A stretch of 64,000 bases of DNA from Bradyrhizobium sp. NDS-1. GTDB taxonomy: Bacteria > Pseudomonadota > Alphaproteobacteria > Rhizobiales > Xanthobacteraceae. The notes under the pieces were generated by a model. The model was not told the DNA's origin. It saw nothing but the letters and a program-made list of their open reading frames with translations, and made no database searches. A program made the translations under genes and the position numbers. Positions 9,225-18,271 of this stretch are shown piece by piece. Position 1 is the stretch's first letter, and the number at the start of each line of letters is the position of its first letter. The stretch covers positions 5,503,501-5,567,500 of the forward strand of contig NZ_CP136628.1 in assembly GCF_032918005.1 (NCBI RefSeq), in the 5' to 3' direction.

Positions 9225-9365
9225 GCGCGATGGCCTGGCAAACAGCCTCAATAATTCGTTAAGCGGCACTCCCCTGCCCGGCACGGAGAGCCCCTTCCGG
9301 CGCGCTTCACCACCCCTCACGGCGGTGGGTGGCCGATTTGAATCCATTTGGACGCACCGGTGGAA

Positions 9366-9378
9366 CCTTAATTTAAGG
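9366..9378. promoter_or_regulatory. 13-bp inverted repeat in the pilin leader
   Basis: CCTTAA (9366-9371) and TTAAGG (9373-9378) are perfect inverted arms around a single T. The site is AT-rich in a GC-rich context and about 135 bp before the Flp pilin start. It could be an operator or promoter element. Only the symmetry is seen. Confidence 0.3.
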
Positions 9379-9511
9379 GGTGCCGTCGTATGAGCGGGGG
9401 GCGCCCTCGCCCGGGCTTAATTCTTTTGGCGCGCATAAAGACTTATTCGATCTATTTACGAGTCCGATGACGATGCGACCATACGTTGGATCGGATGAAC
9501 AGGAGTTGGCA

Positions 9512-9676
9512 ATGCGTTTGCTCAAGTCGTTCCTTGCCGATGAGAATGGTGCAACGGCGATCGAGTACGGCCTGATTGCGGCGGGGATCGCGCTGGCGAT
9601 CGTCACCATCGTGAACAGCACGGGCGGCGCGCTGCTCAACAACAAGTTCAACTCGATCGACTCCGCCATGAAGTAA
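9512..9676 (+). CDS. Flp/Fap-type pilin (tad pilus major subunit family)
   Basis: 54-residue type IVb prepilin. It has a short polar leader, then ENGATAIEYGLIAAGIALAI, the Flp signature. Cleavage is expected before the hydrophobic stretch, and the conserved Glu and Tyr sit just inside it. The ATG at 9512 follows an AGGAG ribosome site; the upstream in-frame extension is not convincing. No tad assembly genes or prepilin peptidase are nearby, so this is an orphan pilin that would depend on a tad locus elsewhere. A GC-rich hairpin follows directly. Confidence 0.9.
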   Translation: MRLLKSFLADENGATAIEYGLIAAGIALAIVTIVNSTGGALLNNKFNSIDSAMK

Positions 9677-9707
9677 CCGGCCGCCCCGGCCGGATGCAGC
9701 CATCCGG
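9677..9707 (+). terminator. overlapping hairpins after the pilin gene
   Basis: CCGGCC (9677-9682) pairs with GGCCGG (9688-9693). Alternatively, CCGGATG (9690-9696) pairs with CATCCGG (9701-9707). The two stems share bases and exclude each other. They begin one base after the pilin stop. No T-run follows, so termination may be weak or Rho-assisted; the stems could also stabilise a highly expressed pilin mRNA. Confidence 0.45.
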
Positions 9708-9823
9708 TATCGGGGACATCGCCATGGCGCGCATGGCCTCCCCCAGGCCATGATCTGGGTCAACAGCATCAGGACCGCGACGTCTAAGCATGGAGGCCGG
9801 GTTTCCTCCTTGCCGGCCTGTCC

Positions 9824-11365
9824 ATGCATCCAGACCTCCCGCACTCCCAGCTGAAGATCCGCCGCGTCCGGCTCGATACCGGCCGCGAAAACGTCGTCGT
9901 CGTCTCCCGGCAGTCGAAAGCGCTGCGCGCCGAGATCTTCCGCGGCTTCAGCCGCGTCGAGCTTCGCCAGGGCGACAAGGTCATGCTGGCGACGTTGCTG
10001 ATCACGGACGACCACGCGCTGGCTGCCCCGGACGAGATCGGGCTCTCCGAGCCTGCGTTCCGACGCTTCGCGCAAGGCGTCGGCACGCTGGTCACGGTCA
10101 GGCCCGCCTCGCCTCCGGAGAGCCTGGAAGCGGTGCGCGCGAAGATCCGCGGGCGAACCTTGAGCCAGGCCGAGATCGGCGCGATCATCGACGATCTCGC
10201 ACATTATCGCTACTCGGACATGGAGATCGCCGCCTTCCTGATCGGTTCGGCGAGCTTCATCACCAGCGACGAACTGCTCGCCCTGACCGGAGCGATGGCC
10301 CAGGCCGGCACGCAATTGGTGTGGCCGACCCCGATCATCGTCGACAAGCATTGCATCGGAGGCATCCCCGGCAATCGCACCTCGATGGTGGTGGTGCCGA
10401 TCGTCGCCGCCCACGGCCTGCCGATCCCCAAGACGTCCTCGCGCGCCATCACCTCGCCTGCCGGCACCGCCGACACGATGGAGGTGCTGGCGCGGGTGAA
10501 TATCGGCGTCGAGGAGATGAAGGCGATCGTCTCGGCCTGCAACGGCTGCCTGATCTGGGGCGGCCACGTCAACCTGTCGCCGGCCGACGACGTCCTGATC
10601 TCGGTCGAGCGTCCCCTGAGCCTCGATACCCGCGAGCAGATGGTCGCCTCGATCATGTCCAAGAAGATCGCGGCGGGTTCGACGCATCTGCTGATCGACA
10701 TTCCGGTCGGGCCGACCGCGAAGGTCACCAGCGGCGTCGAGGCCATGCGGCTGCGAAAGCTGTTCGAATTCGTCGGCGACCGCTTCGGCCGCACCGTCGA
10801 GGTCATCATGACCGACGGAAGCCAGCCGATCGGCAACGGCATCGGGCCGGTGCTCGAAGCCAATGACGTCATGGCCGTGCTCGGCAACGATCCGGATGCG
10901 CCGCGCGATCTGCGCGAGAAATCGCTCCGGCTCGCCGCTCATCTGCTGGAATACGATCCGAAGCTGCGCGGCGGCGCCGGCTATGCGAGAGCGCGCGAAT
11001 TGCTCGACAGCGGCGCGGCACTGAAGCAGATGCAGAAAATCATCGACGCCCAGGGTCCGTCGACATGCAGCAGCGAGCTGGGGCCGATCAGCTTCGATGT
11101 CAAGGCGACGCATGACGGCACCGTGTCCGCGATCGACTGCCTGCGTCTGAACCGCCTCGCCCGCACCGCCGGAGCACCGCTCGACAAGGGCGCCGGCATC
11201 CGCCTGTTCAAGAAGATCGGCGATCGCGTCGAGCAGGGCGAGCCGCTCTACCGGGTCCATACTTTCGATCGCACCGAGCAGGATCTGGTTGCCGATGCCG
11301 CCGCCGAGGAAACCGGGTATGTCGTCAACGGTCACGAGGCCCTGCAAGGCAAGACCGCGCCGTGA
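9824..11365 (+). CDS. AMP phosphorylase / archaeal-type thymidine phosphorylase family
   Basis: Nucleoside/nucleotide phosphorylase of the long (about 500-residue) type that in archaea converts AMP plus phosphate to adenine and ribose-1,5-bisphosphate. The 513-residue protein has the extra N-terminal domain (about 1-90) absent from E. coli DeoA. It then has a helical domain and the phosphate-binding motif [13 protein letters not shown] starting at Lys175, whose PGN spacing is that of the archaeal type. The [12 protein letters not shown] block and the C-terminal domain are intact. The stop overlaps the GTG of the next gene (GTGA). Substrate (AMP, other NMPs or thymidine) cannot be settled from sequence, and no RuBisCO or R15P isomerase is in the window. 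Confidence 0.9.
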   Translation: MHPDLPHSQLKIRRVRLDTGRENVVVVSRQSKALRAEIFRGFSRVELRQGDKVMLATLLITDDHALAAPDEIGLSEPAFRRFAQGVGTLVTVRPASPPESLEAVRAKIRGRTLSQAEIGAIIDDLAHYRYSDMEIAAFLIGSASFITSDELLALTGAMAQAGTQLVWPTPIIVDKHCIGGIPGNRTSMVVVPIVAAHGLPIPKTSSRAITSPAGTADTMEVLARVNIGVEEMKAIVSACNGCLIWGGHVNLSPADDVLISVERPLSLDTREQMVASIMSKKIAAGSTHLLIDIPVGPTAKVTSGVEAMRLRKLFEFVGDRFGRTVEVIMTDGSQPIGNGIGPVLEANDVMAVLGNDPDAPRDLREKSLRLAAHLLEYDPKLRGGAGYARARELLDSGAALKQMQKIIDAQGPSTCSSELGPISFDVKATHDGTVSAIDCLRLNRLARTAGAPLDKGAGIRLFKKIGDRVEQGEPLYRVHTFDRTEQDLVADAAAEETGYVVNGHEALQGKTAP

Positions 11366-12285
11366 GCACGATCGCGCTCCAGACACTGCCCGGCGGCAGC
11401 GATGCGGCGAAGCGGCTTGCGGCGCGGCTCGGGCTTTCCTGCAGCGAGATCGCCGTGCATCGCTTTCCGGACGGCGAGCTGCGCGTGGCCGTCGCGCCGC
11501 CGACCGACACCATCCTCCTCTATGCCCCGCTCGATCAACCCAATGACAAGCTGATCGCCCTGCTGTTTGCCGCGGAGGCCCTGCGACGCGGTGGCGCCAA
11601 GCGGCTGGTGCTGATCGCGCCCTATCTCTGCTACATGCGGCAGGATGCAGCATTCCATGCGGGCGAGGCCATCAGCCAGCGTGCCATGGGCGGTCTGCTT
11701 GCAACGATCGTCGACCGAATCGTCACCGTGGATGCGCACCTGCATCGCACCCCCGACATCGCGTCCGTTTTTCCAGGCATCGAAGCCGAGAACCTGTCCG
11801 CCATGCCGGCGATCGCGAACGCACTGGCGAGGGGCGGCGGCATCCATCCCGCGACGATCGTGATCGGACCCGACATGGAGTCCGAGCCCTGGGTCAACGA
11901 CGTCGCGAGCCGGCTCGGATTGCAGCACACGGTGGCGCGAAAGACGCGGCACGGCGATCGTTCCGTAGCGATCAGTTTCGCCGATCCCGGCCTGCTCGCG
12001 GGACGGCCGGCGCTCATGGTGGATGACATCGTCTCCTCCGGGACGACGCTGATGGCCGCGGCGAAGGCCCTGACGGCGATGGGCGCGACCGCCGTCGATG
12101 CGATCGTGACGCACGCGCTTTTTCCAGCCGGGATGATCGCCGCATTCGCCGAGGCCGGCATCCGGTCGGTTCGCTCGACCGACAGCGTGCCGCATCCGAC
12201 CAATGCGATCGCGCTCGACGAGATTCTCGCGGCCACCCTGCGGTCCGAACTGCCGACGGCACATCTTCCGGAGACGACGACATGA
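11362..12285 (+). CDS. ribose-phosphate pyrophosphokinase-like protein
   Basis: PRPP-synthetase-family protein of 307 residues with two phosphoribosyltransferase-like folds. Visible motifs are HRFPDGE, the ATP-site YMRQD, the catalytic-loop region KTRHGDRS and the ribose-phosphate loop [13 protein letters not shown]. In the loop, SSGTT replaces the DTGGT of housekeeping PrsA, which suggests a divergent paralogue closer to archaeal forms. The GTG start overlaps the phosphorylase stop, and the stop overlaps the ATG of the metallo-hydrolase (ATGA). Either PRPP is made from ribose-5-phosphate for salvage, or the protein handles the phosphorylase's ribose bisphosphate product; the second is speculation. 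Confidence 0.88.
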   Translation: MSTIALQTLPGGSDAAKRLAARLGLSCSEIAVHRFPDGELRVAVAPPTDTILLYAPLDQPNDKLIALLFAAEALRRGGAKRLVLIAPYLCYMRQDAAFHAGEAISQRAMGGLLATIVDRIVTVDAHLHRTPDIASVFPGIEAENLSAMPAIANALARGGGIHPATIVIGPDMESEPWVNDVASRLGLQHTVARKTRHGDRSVAISFADPGLLAGRPALMVDDIVSSGTTLMAAAKALTAMGATAVDAIVTHALFPAGMIAAFAEAGIRSVRSTDSVPHPTNAIALDEILAATLRSELPTAHLPETTT

Positions 12286-13877
12286 GCATCACCGTTCGAT
12301 TTTGCGGCGCCGCCCGCACCGTGACCGGTTCGAGCTATCTGTTTCAGACCGCAGGCGGTCGCTTCCTGGTCGATTGCGGCCTGTTCCAGGGCCAGAAGAC
12401 GCTGAAGGAGCTCAACTACGGCGCCTTTCCGTTCCGCCCCGCCAATATCGATGCCGTGCTGCTCACGCACGCCCATATCGACCACAGCGGTCTGCTGCCG
12501 AAACTCGTGCGCGCGGGATTCGAGGGACCGATCCTAGCGACGCGCGGCACGATCGACCTCTGCTCCTACATGCTGCCCGACGCCGGCAGCATCCAGGAAT
12601 CGGAAGTCACGCAGCTCAACCGGCGCAACGCCTCGCGCGGTCGCAAGCAGGTCGCGCCGATCTACACGCAGGCCGACGCGATCGCATCGCTGCAATCGTT
12701 TCGCGCAGTCGAATATGAAACCTGGACCGACGTGATCCCGGGCGTCCGCGCACGCTATTGGAACGCCGGCCATCTGCTCGGCTCGGCCTCGATCGAGCTC
12801 GAAATCGCCGAGCAGGGTTCGACGCGTCCGCTGCGCGTGCTGCTCTCCGGCGACGTCGGGCCGGAGGCCAAGCTGCTCCAGCCCGATCCCGAAGCGCCGA
12901 CCGATTTCGACTATGTCATCTCGGAATCGACCTATGGCGACCGGGTGCGCGAGGCCACGACGCCTGCGCTCCGCCGCAAGCACCTCGCGGCCGAGGTGCG
13001 CGATGCCGCGGCGGCCGGCGGCGCGCTGTTGATGCCCGCTTTCGCGGTCGAGCGCACCCAGGAACTGATCGTCGATCTCGTCGACCTGATGGAGCATGGC
13101 GAGATTCCAACGGCACCGATCTTCCTCGACTCTCCGCTCGCGATCCGCGCCACCGAAGTGTTCCGCCGCCATGCGGAGAGCCTCGACCCCTCCGTCGATG
13201 CCAGCCGGCTGCTCAACTCGCCGCATCTCAAGTTCACCGAGACCGCGGACGAGAGCAAGGCGATCATGCGTCTGTCCGGATTCCATATCATCATCGCCGC
13301 GAGCGGCATGTGCGATGCCGGCCGTATCCGCCATCATCTGAAGCGCTGGCTGTGGAACGAGCGCGCGACCGTGCTGCTCGCCGGCTTCCAGGCCAACGGC
13401 ACGCTCGGCCGCTTCCTCCAGAACGGGGCCAAGGCCGTGCGGATCCAGGGCGACGAGATCAAGGTCGCGGCCCGCATCCGCATGATCGACGAATATTCGG
13501 GCCATGCCGACGGCGCCGGCATCGCCGGCTGGATCGCGGCACGACGGCCGATCGCCCGCGGGCTGTTCCTGGTCCATGGCGAGGAAGCAGCGATCGCGGG
13601 CCTCGCCGAACGCGTCGCCGAGCGCATCATTCCGGCGGCGAGGGTCTACCAGCCGATGCTGGACGACATCTACGAACTCGCCGCACCCGAACCGCGCGTG
13701 CGCGACGTCGATCATCGCCGGCGGCTCGCGCCGGAGGCCGTGACCCGTCTCGACTGGCACAACGAAATGTCGGAACTCATGCTGGACATCAACGACCGGA
13801 TTGGGGCCGCCGCCGACGACCGCGCCCGCGGCGTGATCATCCGACGGCTGCACCGCGCGCTGGAGGAGACGACGTAG
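12282..13877 (+). CDS. MBL-fold beta-CASP metallo-hydrolase (CPSF73/RNase-like)
   Basis: 531-residue protein of the RNA-processing metallo-beta-lactamase group. Motif 2 is HAHIDHSG (His63, His65, Asp67, His68). Further ligands lie around the GHLLGSA and SGDVG motifs, and a beta-CASP insert follows. The C-terminal part has the SGHADGAG motif with the last ligand histidine, and IIIAASGMCDAGRI, typical of the CPSF/YsnI-type subfamily. All catalytic residues appear present. Members cleave RNA endo- or exonucleolytically. As last gene of a fully coupled operon with nucleotide-salvage enzymes, a role in RNA turnover feeding NMPs to the phosphorylase is plausible but unproven. Confidence 0.9.
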   Translation: MSITVRFCGAARTVTGSSYLFQTAGGRFLVDCGLFQGQKTLKELNYGAFPFRPANIDAVLLTHAHIDHSGLLPKLVRAGFEGPILATRGTIDLCSYMLPDAGSIQESEVTQLNRRNASRGRKQVAPIYTQADAIASLQSFRAVEYETWTDVIPGVRARYWNAGHLLGSASIELEIAEQGSTRPLRVLLSGDVGPEAKLLQPDPEAPTDFDYVISESTYGDRVREATTPALRRKHLAAEVRDAAAAGGALLMPAFAVERTQELIVDLVDLMEHGEIPTAPIFLDSPLAIRATEVFRRHAESLDPSVDASRLLNSPHLKFTETADESKAIMRLSGFHIIIAASGMCDAGRIRHHLKRWLWNERATVLLAGFQANGTLGRFLQNGAKAVRIQGDEIKVAARIRMIDEYSGHADGAGIAGWIAARRPIARGLFLVHGEEAAIAGLAERVAERIIPAARVYQPMLDDIYELAAPEPRVRDVDHRRRLAPEAVTRLDWHNEMSELMLDINDRIGAAADDRARGVIIRRLHRALEETT

Positions 13878-14097
13878 CGGCGCGTTGGCGTCTCTCCAAC
13901 CGACGTCATTGGCCATATCGCGCCGCTCTCGTGTCCCGAACGCGCTGTGAGACTGGGCCCCGGCTCTGCGCCGCATCACTTCGTGCTGCGGCGCGTCCTG
14001 GGCACGAGACCGCTGTTTGGCGATGGACATGGCTGATCATCCCCGCGGCATGTTTCGCCCGGGCTTTGCGTTCGTCTCGCGCCCTTTGAAAGCAAGG

Positions 14098-14203
14098 GCG
14101 CAGGGAAGGCCGGGCGCCGGCTGGCACCCGAAGTCCCGCGTGTGCTAAAAGAAGCGAACGGGGTGGACCACAGGTGTTGCCGGTCGCCCGGCCTTCCCTG
14201 CGC
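14098..14203. repeat. 19-bp perfect inverted repeat unit inside the dispersed repeat
   Basis: GCGCAGGGAAGGCCGGGCG at 14098-14116 is the exact reverse complement of 14185-14203. The arms enclose 68 bases. No transposase frame is inside. The 106-bp size and terminal symmetry resemble a miniature inverted-repeat element or a REP-type hairpin. The symmetry is directly visible; mobility is inferred. Confidence 0.75.
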
Positions 14204-14513
14204 GATGGTTTTCACGGTGTCCTTCGTGCTCTCCTCGGGGAGCGTTGCACTATTGCCCCCGTCGCCTTGCGGATTTCAGATGCGCGCACCGGTTGGCCGC
14301 CACATCACCGCAAGCCTTAACGCCAGAACCCCGGGCGTCAGGACCACACGACTTCTCCGTCCGCGCACGTCCTCGCTGGGTTCTCGACGGCTGGCGTGCG
14401 CTCGCCGCAAAGACCATTCGAAGACGCTGTCAGCGCCGTGTCGTATCGCGCCTGCCGCTGCTCACGGGTTTCCCCGCCCTGCAGCCACCATTGCGCGCCG
14501 ACGCCGTCGCGGC

Positions 14514-14537
14514 CACCGCATCCCGGCCCGCGTCTCG
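14514..14537. repeat. 24-bp direct repeat, copy 1
   Basis: Identical over 24 bases to 18272-18295, about 3.8 kb away (CACCGCATCCCGGCCCGCG and the next five bases). It lies inside the dispersed repeat region. It probably marks a shared core of the genus-wide repeat family rather than a local duplication. Confidence 0.7.
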
Positions 14538-14773
14538 TGACGATCGCGAAACGCCCCTTGTGGCGGGCGGGATGGCGGAGCTTGTACGGCAAAACCGAAC
14601 TTCTGTAAATTCGAATATTTTGACGTCCGGCCATCGACCCAGCCGTGGTATGTTTTGCCCGTCGGGCAGCACAACGGATGGTAGGTGGATCGGCCAAGCT
14701 GCCGTGAAATCCGGCCGCGTCGAATTGCCGTTTTACCCCTGCGACAGCACTTGGCATCCGACGCGCAGGACCG

Positions 14774-15406
14774 TCAATTCGGACAGGGTTGCCCCGCCGC
14801 TCCCCACTTCGCCATATCCTTGACGTGATCCTCGAATGAACCCGGCGGCGTCGACCGGCCCGCGCCGGGCGCCCAGCCGCGCGGAATGAATCCGTTCAGC
14901 GAGGCATCGTGCCGCAAATGCTCGACGAGGCCGGCGGCATCGCGTCTGCCATTGCGCTTGGGGTCCTTCATCTGCGCGCAAATCTCAGACCCGATCTTGC
15001 CGAACCAGATGAAGGCCACCGGGGCAAGCTGCCAGTCGATGCCGGCGCGTGGCGGCGCCGGCGCGGGCTCGTTCGCCTGGGTCGAAGTCATGTGACAGGT
15101 CGAGCACGGGATCGCCTCCGCGCCGATGCGGCTCTCGCCGCCGTGGATGTTCATGCCGTGCACGCGGGGCTTGGTTTCGCCTGCCGGCGTCCAGATCGGG
15201 ATGGCCTTGGCATCGACATGGCAATTGGCACAACGTGGATGCGTCACCACTGCTTCGATCCGCTTCCAGGCCTCCAGCCCCTCGACGCGGCTGACGCTGC
15301 CCGGCGGCAGCAGGTCTTTGGCGACCTCGTCCTTGGCCGCGACGATGCCGGTGACGGCGGCGATAGTCGAGCCCGCGAGGACGAGCGCAATCAGAGATCC
15401 CTTCAT
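14774..15406 (-). CDS. c-type cytochrome subunit of the molybdenum hydroxylase
   Basis: Exported 210-residue electron-transfer protein. It has an N-terminal signal or anchor (MKGSLIALVLAGSTIAAVTG) and two heme-binding CxxCH motifs, CANCH and CSTCH. The Trp/His-rich spacing between them resembles cytochrome partners of isoquinoline-1-oxidoreductase-type enzymes. The ATG at 15406 lies 8 bases after the stop of the large subunit gene, so it is the third gene of the operon. It probably passes electrons from the 2Fe-2S subunit to the respiratory chain. Confidence 0.85.
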   Translation of the reverse strand: MKGSLIALVLAGSTIAAVTGIVAAKDEVAKDLLPPGSVSRVEGLEAWKRIEAVVTHPRCANCHVDAKAIPIWTPAGETKPRVHGMNIHGGESRIGAEAIPCSTCHMTSTQANEPAPAPPRAGIDWQLAPVAFIWFGKIGSEICAQMKDPKRNGRRDAAGLVEHLRHDASLNGFIPRGWAPGAGRSTPPGSFEDHVKDMAKWGAAGQPCPN

Positions 15407-15414
15407 GGCCTGCC

Positions 15415-17670
15415 TCACACGAAATCGATGAACTTGTTGAAGGGCATTTCGCGGATGCGCAGCCCGGTCGCAGCGAAGATCGCGTTGGCGAGCGCGGGCG
15501 CGGCCGGCGGAACGGGCGGCTCTCCGACTCCCCTCACCTTGGGCTCGTTCTCGAGCCCGCGAACCTCGATCACCGGGCATTGATAGATGCGCATGGCCTC
15601 GTGGTGGTTGTAATTGGTCTGCTGCACCGCGCCCTTCGCGTAAGTGAGCTCGCAGTTGATGGCGTGGCCGAGGCCCCAGACCACCCCGCCCTGTACCTGG
15701 TTCTCGAAATTGACGGGATCGATCACCTTGCCGACGTCGACCGCGACCCAGACCTTGTCGATCCTGATGCCCCGGTCGGTTTTGGTGACCTCGACGACTT
15801 CGGCGACCGGTGTGCCGAAGGACTCGACCAAGGCAACGCCCCGGCCCCTGCCGTTGCCGAGCGGTCCCTTCCAGTCCGACATCTCCGCGAGCGTCTCCAG
15901 CAGCTTGCGGTAGTGTGGCACGGCGCACATCTCGATCCGCGCCTTCATCGGATCGAGCCCCGCCGCATGGATCAATTCGTCGATGAAGCTCTCGGTGAAG
16001 AAGCCGGCCGTCGAAGCGCCGACCGACCGCCATGTGGTGCTCGGCGACAGTCCCTGCGCCTCGTAAGTCGTGGCCCGGAAATTCGGGATGTCGTAGGAGA
16101 CGTTCCAGAGGCCGGCCGCCAATTGCGCGTCGGGATCCTTCGAGGGGGCGCCCGAACGTTCGAGCAGCCCCTTGAGCGGCGCCGTCGAGGCCAGCTGCAA
16201 ATCGGCCGCGACGATCTTGCCCTTGTCGATGCTGCCTCTGTGCCGAGCGATGGCAATCTGCCGCGGAATGTCCTGGAGGAAATCCTCCTCGCGCGAGAAC
16301 ACCAGCTTGATCGGCGTGCCGCGCATCTGGTTTGCGATCTCGGCAAGCACACGGACGTTCTCGTATTCGAGACGGTGGCCAAAACTCCCACCGGTCCACT
16401 GATTGTGGAAGGTGACCTGTTCCGGCTTCAGGCCGATCGCGGTCGCCGCGACATGCTGCACGAATTGGGGGCTCTGGTGTCCGACCCAGATCTCCATCCC
16501 CTTATCGGTGACGAGGCCGATACCGTTGAGCGGCTCGAGCGGCTGATGGGCGACATAGGGCGCGCGATACTCGGCCTCGATGCGCGTTCCCGTCTTCAGG
16601 CCGGCTTCGACATCGCCGATCGTGCGCCATTCCTTGCCCAGGAACTCCGGCTTGAAAGACGATTCCAGAACCTTCCAGTGGTCCGCCTGCTCTGCGGGAT
16701 AGGTCGAGGGCGCCCACTCGCAAACGATGGCGTCGGCCGCCTTCATTGCGTACCAGCTGTTCGTCGCGATCGCCGCGACGCCGTTCCTGAGCTCGAGGAC
16801 CTTCTTGACCCCCGGCATCGCAAGCGCCTTGCGCGCATCGTAGGATTTCAGCGGCTGCCCCTTGTTGGGGTTCAGCTTGACGGAGGCATACAGCATGCCG
16901 TCCATTTTCATGTCGATGCCGAACTTCAGCTCGCCCATCACCTTCGAACGCACGTCGAGGCGCATCATCGGCTTGCCGATCATGCGCCAGGTGGAGGGAT
17001 CGCGCGTCTGCGCATCGAGCACCGGGGGGATCTTCGCGGCGTCCGCCGCGAGCTCGACATAGGGAATCTTCTTGCCGTCGGGGAGGATCACGTGCCCGGA
17101 TCGGGTGCGGATGTCGGCCACCGCGACGCCCGAACGTTTGGCGGCAGCGGCCTTCAACGTTTCGCGCGCTACGGCGCCGGCCTTGCGCAGCTTCTCGTAG
17201 GTGTCGGAGATGGTGCTCGAGCCGCCCGTCATCTGCAGGCCGGACTTTCGAAGACCCTCAAGCGCCGCGGCGCGCCCCGCTTCGGCTGCGGGGCTCTGAT
17301 CCGAGGCGAGGAAAGGCGCCAGTTCCTCCTTGAACCCGGTGTTGAAATAGGCGGGACTCGGGCCGGCGAAGCGAACTTCAAACTGGCCGGGATCGAGGTC
17401 CATCTCCTCGGCTATCATGATCGGCTGCACCGAGCCGACGCCCTGCCCGATGTCGGCATGCTGGGCGATCAGCGTGATCTTGTCCGGGCTGATTTCGACC
17501 CAGGGATTGAACGTCACGGAATTCGGCCCGAGGCCGGCGGTCAAGGGATTGTCGCCGGCGGCCGGTGCGGCCGCTTCAGCACCGCTATAGGAGCCGAAGG
17601 CGATTCCGCCCGCCAGCGCGGCGGAGCCGAAGACAAACGCGCGGCGCGAAAGGTCCTGCATACGACCCAT
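15415..17670 (-). CDS. molybdopterin-dependent oxidoreductase large subunit (IorB-like, xanthine dehydrogenase family)
   Basis: Molybdenum-cofactor subunit of a periplasmic hydroxylase or aldehyde oxidoreductase. The ATG at 17670 gives 751 residues beginning with a twin-arginine export signal (LSRRAFVFGSAALAGGIAFG). The C-terminal active-site segment GVGEPPVPPAAPALANA contains the catalytic glutamate typical of this family. A single Tat signal on this subunit is usual, with the 2Fe-2S partner carried along. The start is one base after the small-subunit stop. The real substrate (N-heterocycle, aldehyde or other) cannot be read from sequence. Confidence 0.9.
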   Translation of the reverse strand: MGRMQDLSRRAFVFGSAALAGGIAFGSYSGAEAAAPAAGDNPLTAGLGPNSVTFNPWVEISPDKITLIAQHADIGQGVGSVQPIMIAEEMDLDPGQFEVRFAGPSPAYFNTGFKEELAPFLASDQSPAAEAGRAAALEGLRKSGLQMTGGSSTISDTYEKLRKAGAVARETLKAAAAKRSGVAVADIRTRSGHVILPDGKKIPYVELAADAAKIPPVLDAQTRDPSTWRMIGKPMMRLDVRSKVMGELKFGIDMKMDGMLYASVKLNPNKGQPLKSYDARKALAMPGVKKVLELRNGVAAIATNSWYAMKAADAIVCEWAPSTYPAEQADHWKVLESSFKPEFLGKEWRTIGDVEAGLKTGTRIEAEYRAPYVAHQPLEPLNGIGLVTDKGMEIWVGHQSPQFVQHVAATAIGLKPEQVTFHNQWTGGSFGHRLEYENVRVLAEIANQMRGTPIKLVFSREEDFLQDIPRQIAIARHRGSIDKGKIVAADLQLASTAPLKGLLERSGAPSKDPDAQLAAGLWNVSYDIPNFRATTYEAQGLSPSTTWRSVGASTAGFFTESFIDELIHAAGLDPMKARIEMCAVPHYRKLLETLAEMSDWKGPLGNGRGRGVALVESFGTPVAEVVEVTKTDRGIRIDKVWVAVDVGKVIDPVNFENQVQGGVVWGLGHAINCELTYAKGAVQQTNYNHHEAMRIYQCPVIEVRGLENEPKVRGVGEPPVPPAAPALANAIFAATGLRIREMPFNKFIDFV

Positions 17671-17671
17671 G

Positions 17672-18136
17672 TCACTTCTCCGCCATTTTCTTGGCCGCGG
17701 CCGCATGGATCGCCGCGCGGATGCGCGGATAGGTGCCGCAGCGGCAGAGATTTCCCGACATCACCTGATCGATCTGCTCGTCCGTCGGTTTGGGGATCTT
17801 GGTGAGCAGCGTGATCGCCTGCATGATCTGGCCGGTCTGGCAGTAGCCGCATTGCGGAACCTGATGCTCGATCCAGGCCTGCAACACAGGGTGGTGGTCC
17901 TTGTTGCCGAGACCTTCGAGTGTGACGACCGATTTGCCGGCGACCTCGCCGATATGCGACTGACAGGACCGCACCGCCTTGCCGTCGATGTGAACGGTGC
18001 AGGCGCCGCATTGCGCGACCCCGCAACCGTATTTTGCGCTGGTGATGCCGAGCTCGTCGCGCAACACCCACAACAAGGGCATCTCGGGAACGACGTCGAC
18101 ACGGTGCTTGGTTCCGTTGACGGTGAGCTCAATCAT
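17672..18136 (-). CDS. 2Fe-2S small subunit of the molybdenum hydroxylase (IorA-like)
   Basis: 154-residue electron-transfer subunit. The N-terminal plant-type ferredoxin domain has the cluster motif [17 protein letters not shown] with a later cysteine in VRSC. The C-terminal helical domain carries QCGYCQTGQ and [12 protein letters not shown] for the second cluster. I use the ATG at 18136 ([16 protein letters not shown]) because it begins at the expected first beta-strand. First gene of the three-gene operon; the order small-large-cytochrome matches isoquinoline/nicotinate dehydrogenase loci. Confidence 0.92.
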   Translation of the reverse strand: MIELTVNGTKHRVDVVPEMPLLWVLRDELGITSAKYGCGVAQCGACTVHIDGKAVRSCQSHIGEVAGKSVVTLEGLGNKDHHPVLQAWIEHQVPQCGYCQTGQIMQAITLLTKIPKPTDEQIDQVMSGNLCRCGTYPRIRAAIHAAAAKKMAEK

Positions 18137-18271
18137 GTCGGTATGTCCGTTTGCGCATTTCCAACAGAACTGCACGACGGACGCTGAACCGTATTGCCGA
18201 ATCCTGCGGGATCATGCGCAATCCCTGCGGAACGCCTTGTCGTCGCGATCGGCTTTCACGTCGGTCACGGT

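Larger units (their letters stand above)
13935..14700. repeat. dispersed Bradyrhizobium-type intergenic repeat, non-coding
   Basis: The 896-bp gap between the metallo-hydrolase and the cytochrome gene holds no convincing gene. Read on the minus strand it matches, from memory, a long element scattered through Bradyrhizobium genomes. It contains a GCCCGACGGGCAAAACATA block near 14650-14670, a block around 14520-14600 rich in GGGATGCGG and TTTCGCGATCG, and a 19-bp perfect inverted repeat at 14098-14203. Several short frames cross it, but they are arginine-rich and inconsistent. A further stem at 13968-13975/13987-13994 (GCGCCGCA) marks its left part. Exact boundaries are uncertain. Confidence 0.6.

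Noticed and set aside
9452..11653. A 733-codon minus-strand frame over the pilin and phosphorylase genes
   Set aside because: It spans an intergenic region and two real genes on the other strand and shows no domain.
14142..14823. Several short overlapping frames in the repeat region
   Set aside because: They are Arg/Pro/Ser-rich, overlap each other in different frames and cross repeat boundaries; no ribosome site or signal peptide supports them.
15580..17805. A 741-codon plus-strand frame over the molybdenum hydroxylase genes
   Set aside because: Antisense to genes with clear cofactor motifs; composition is typical of a shadow frame.
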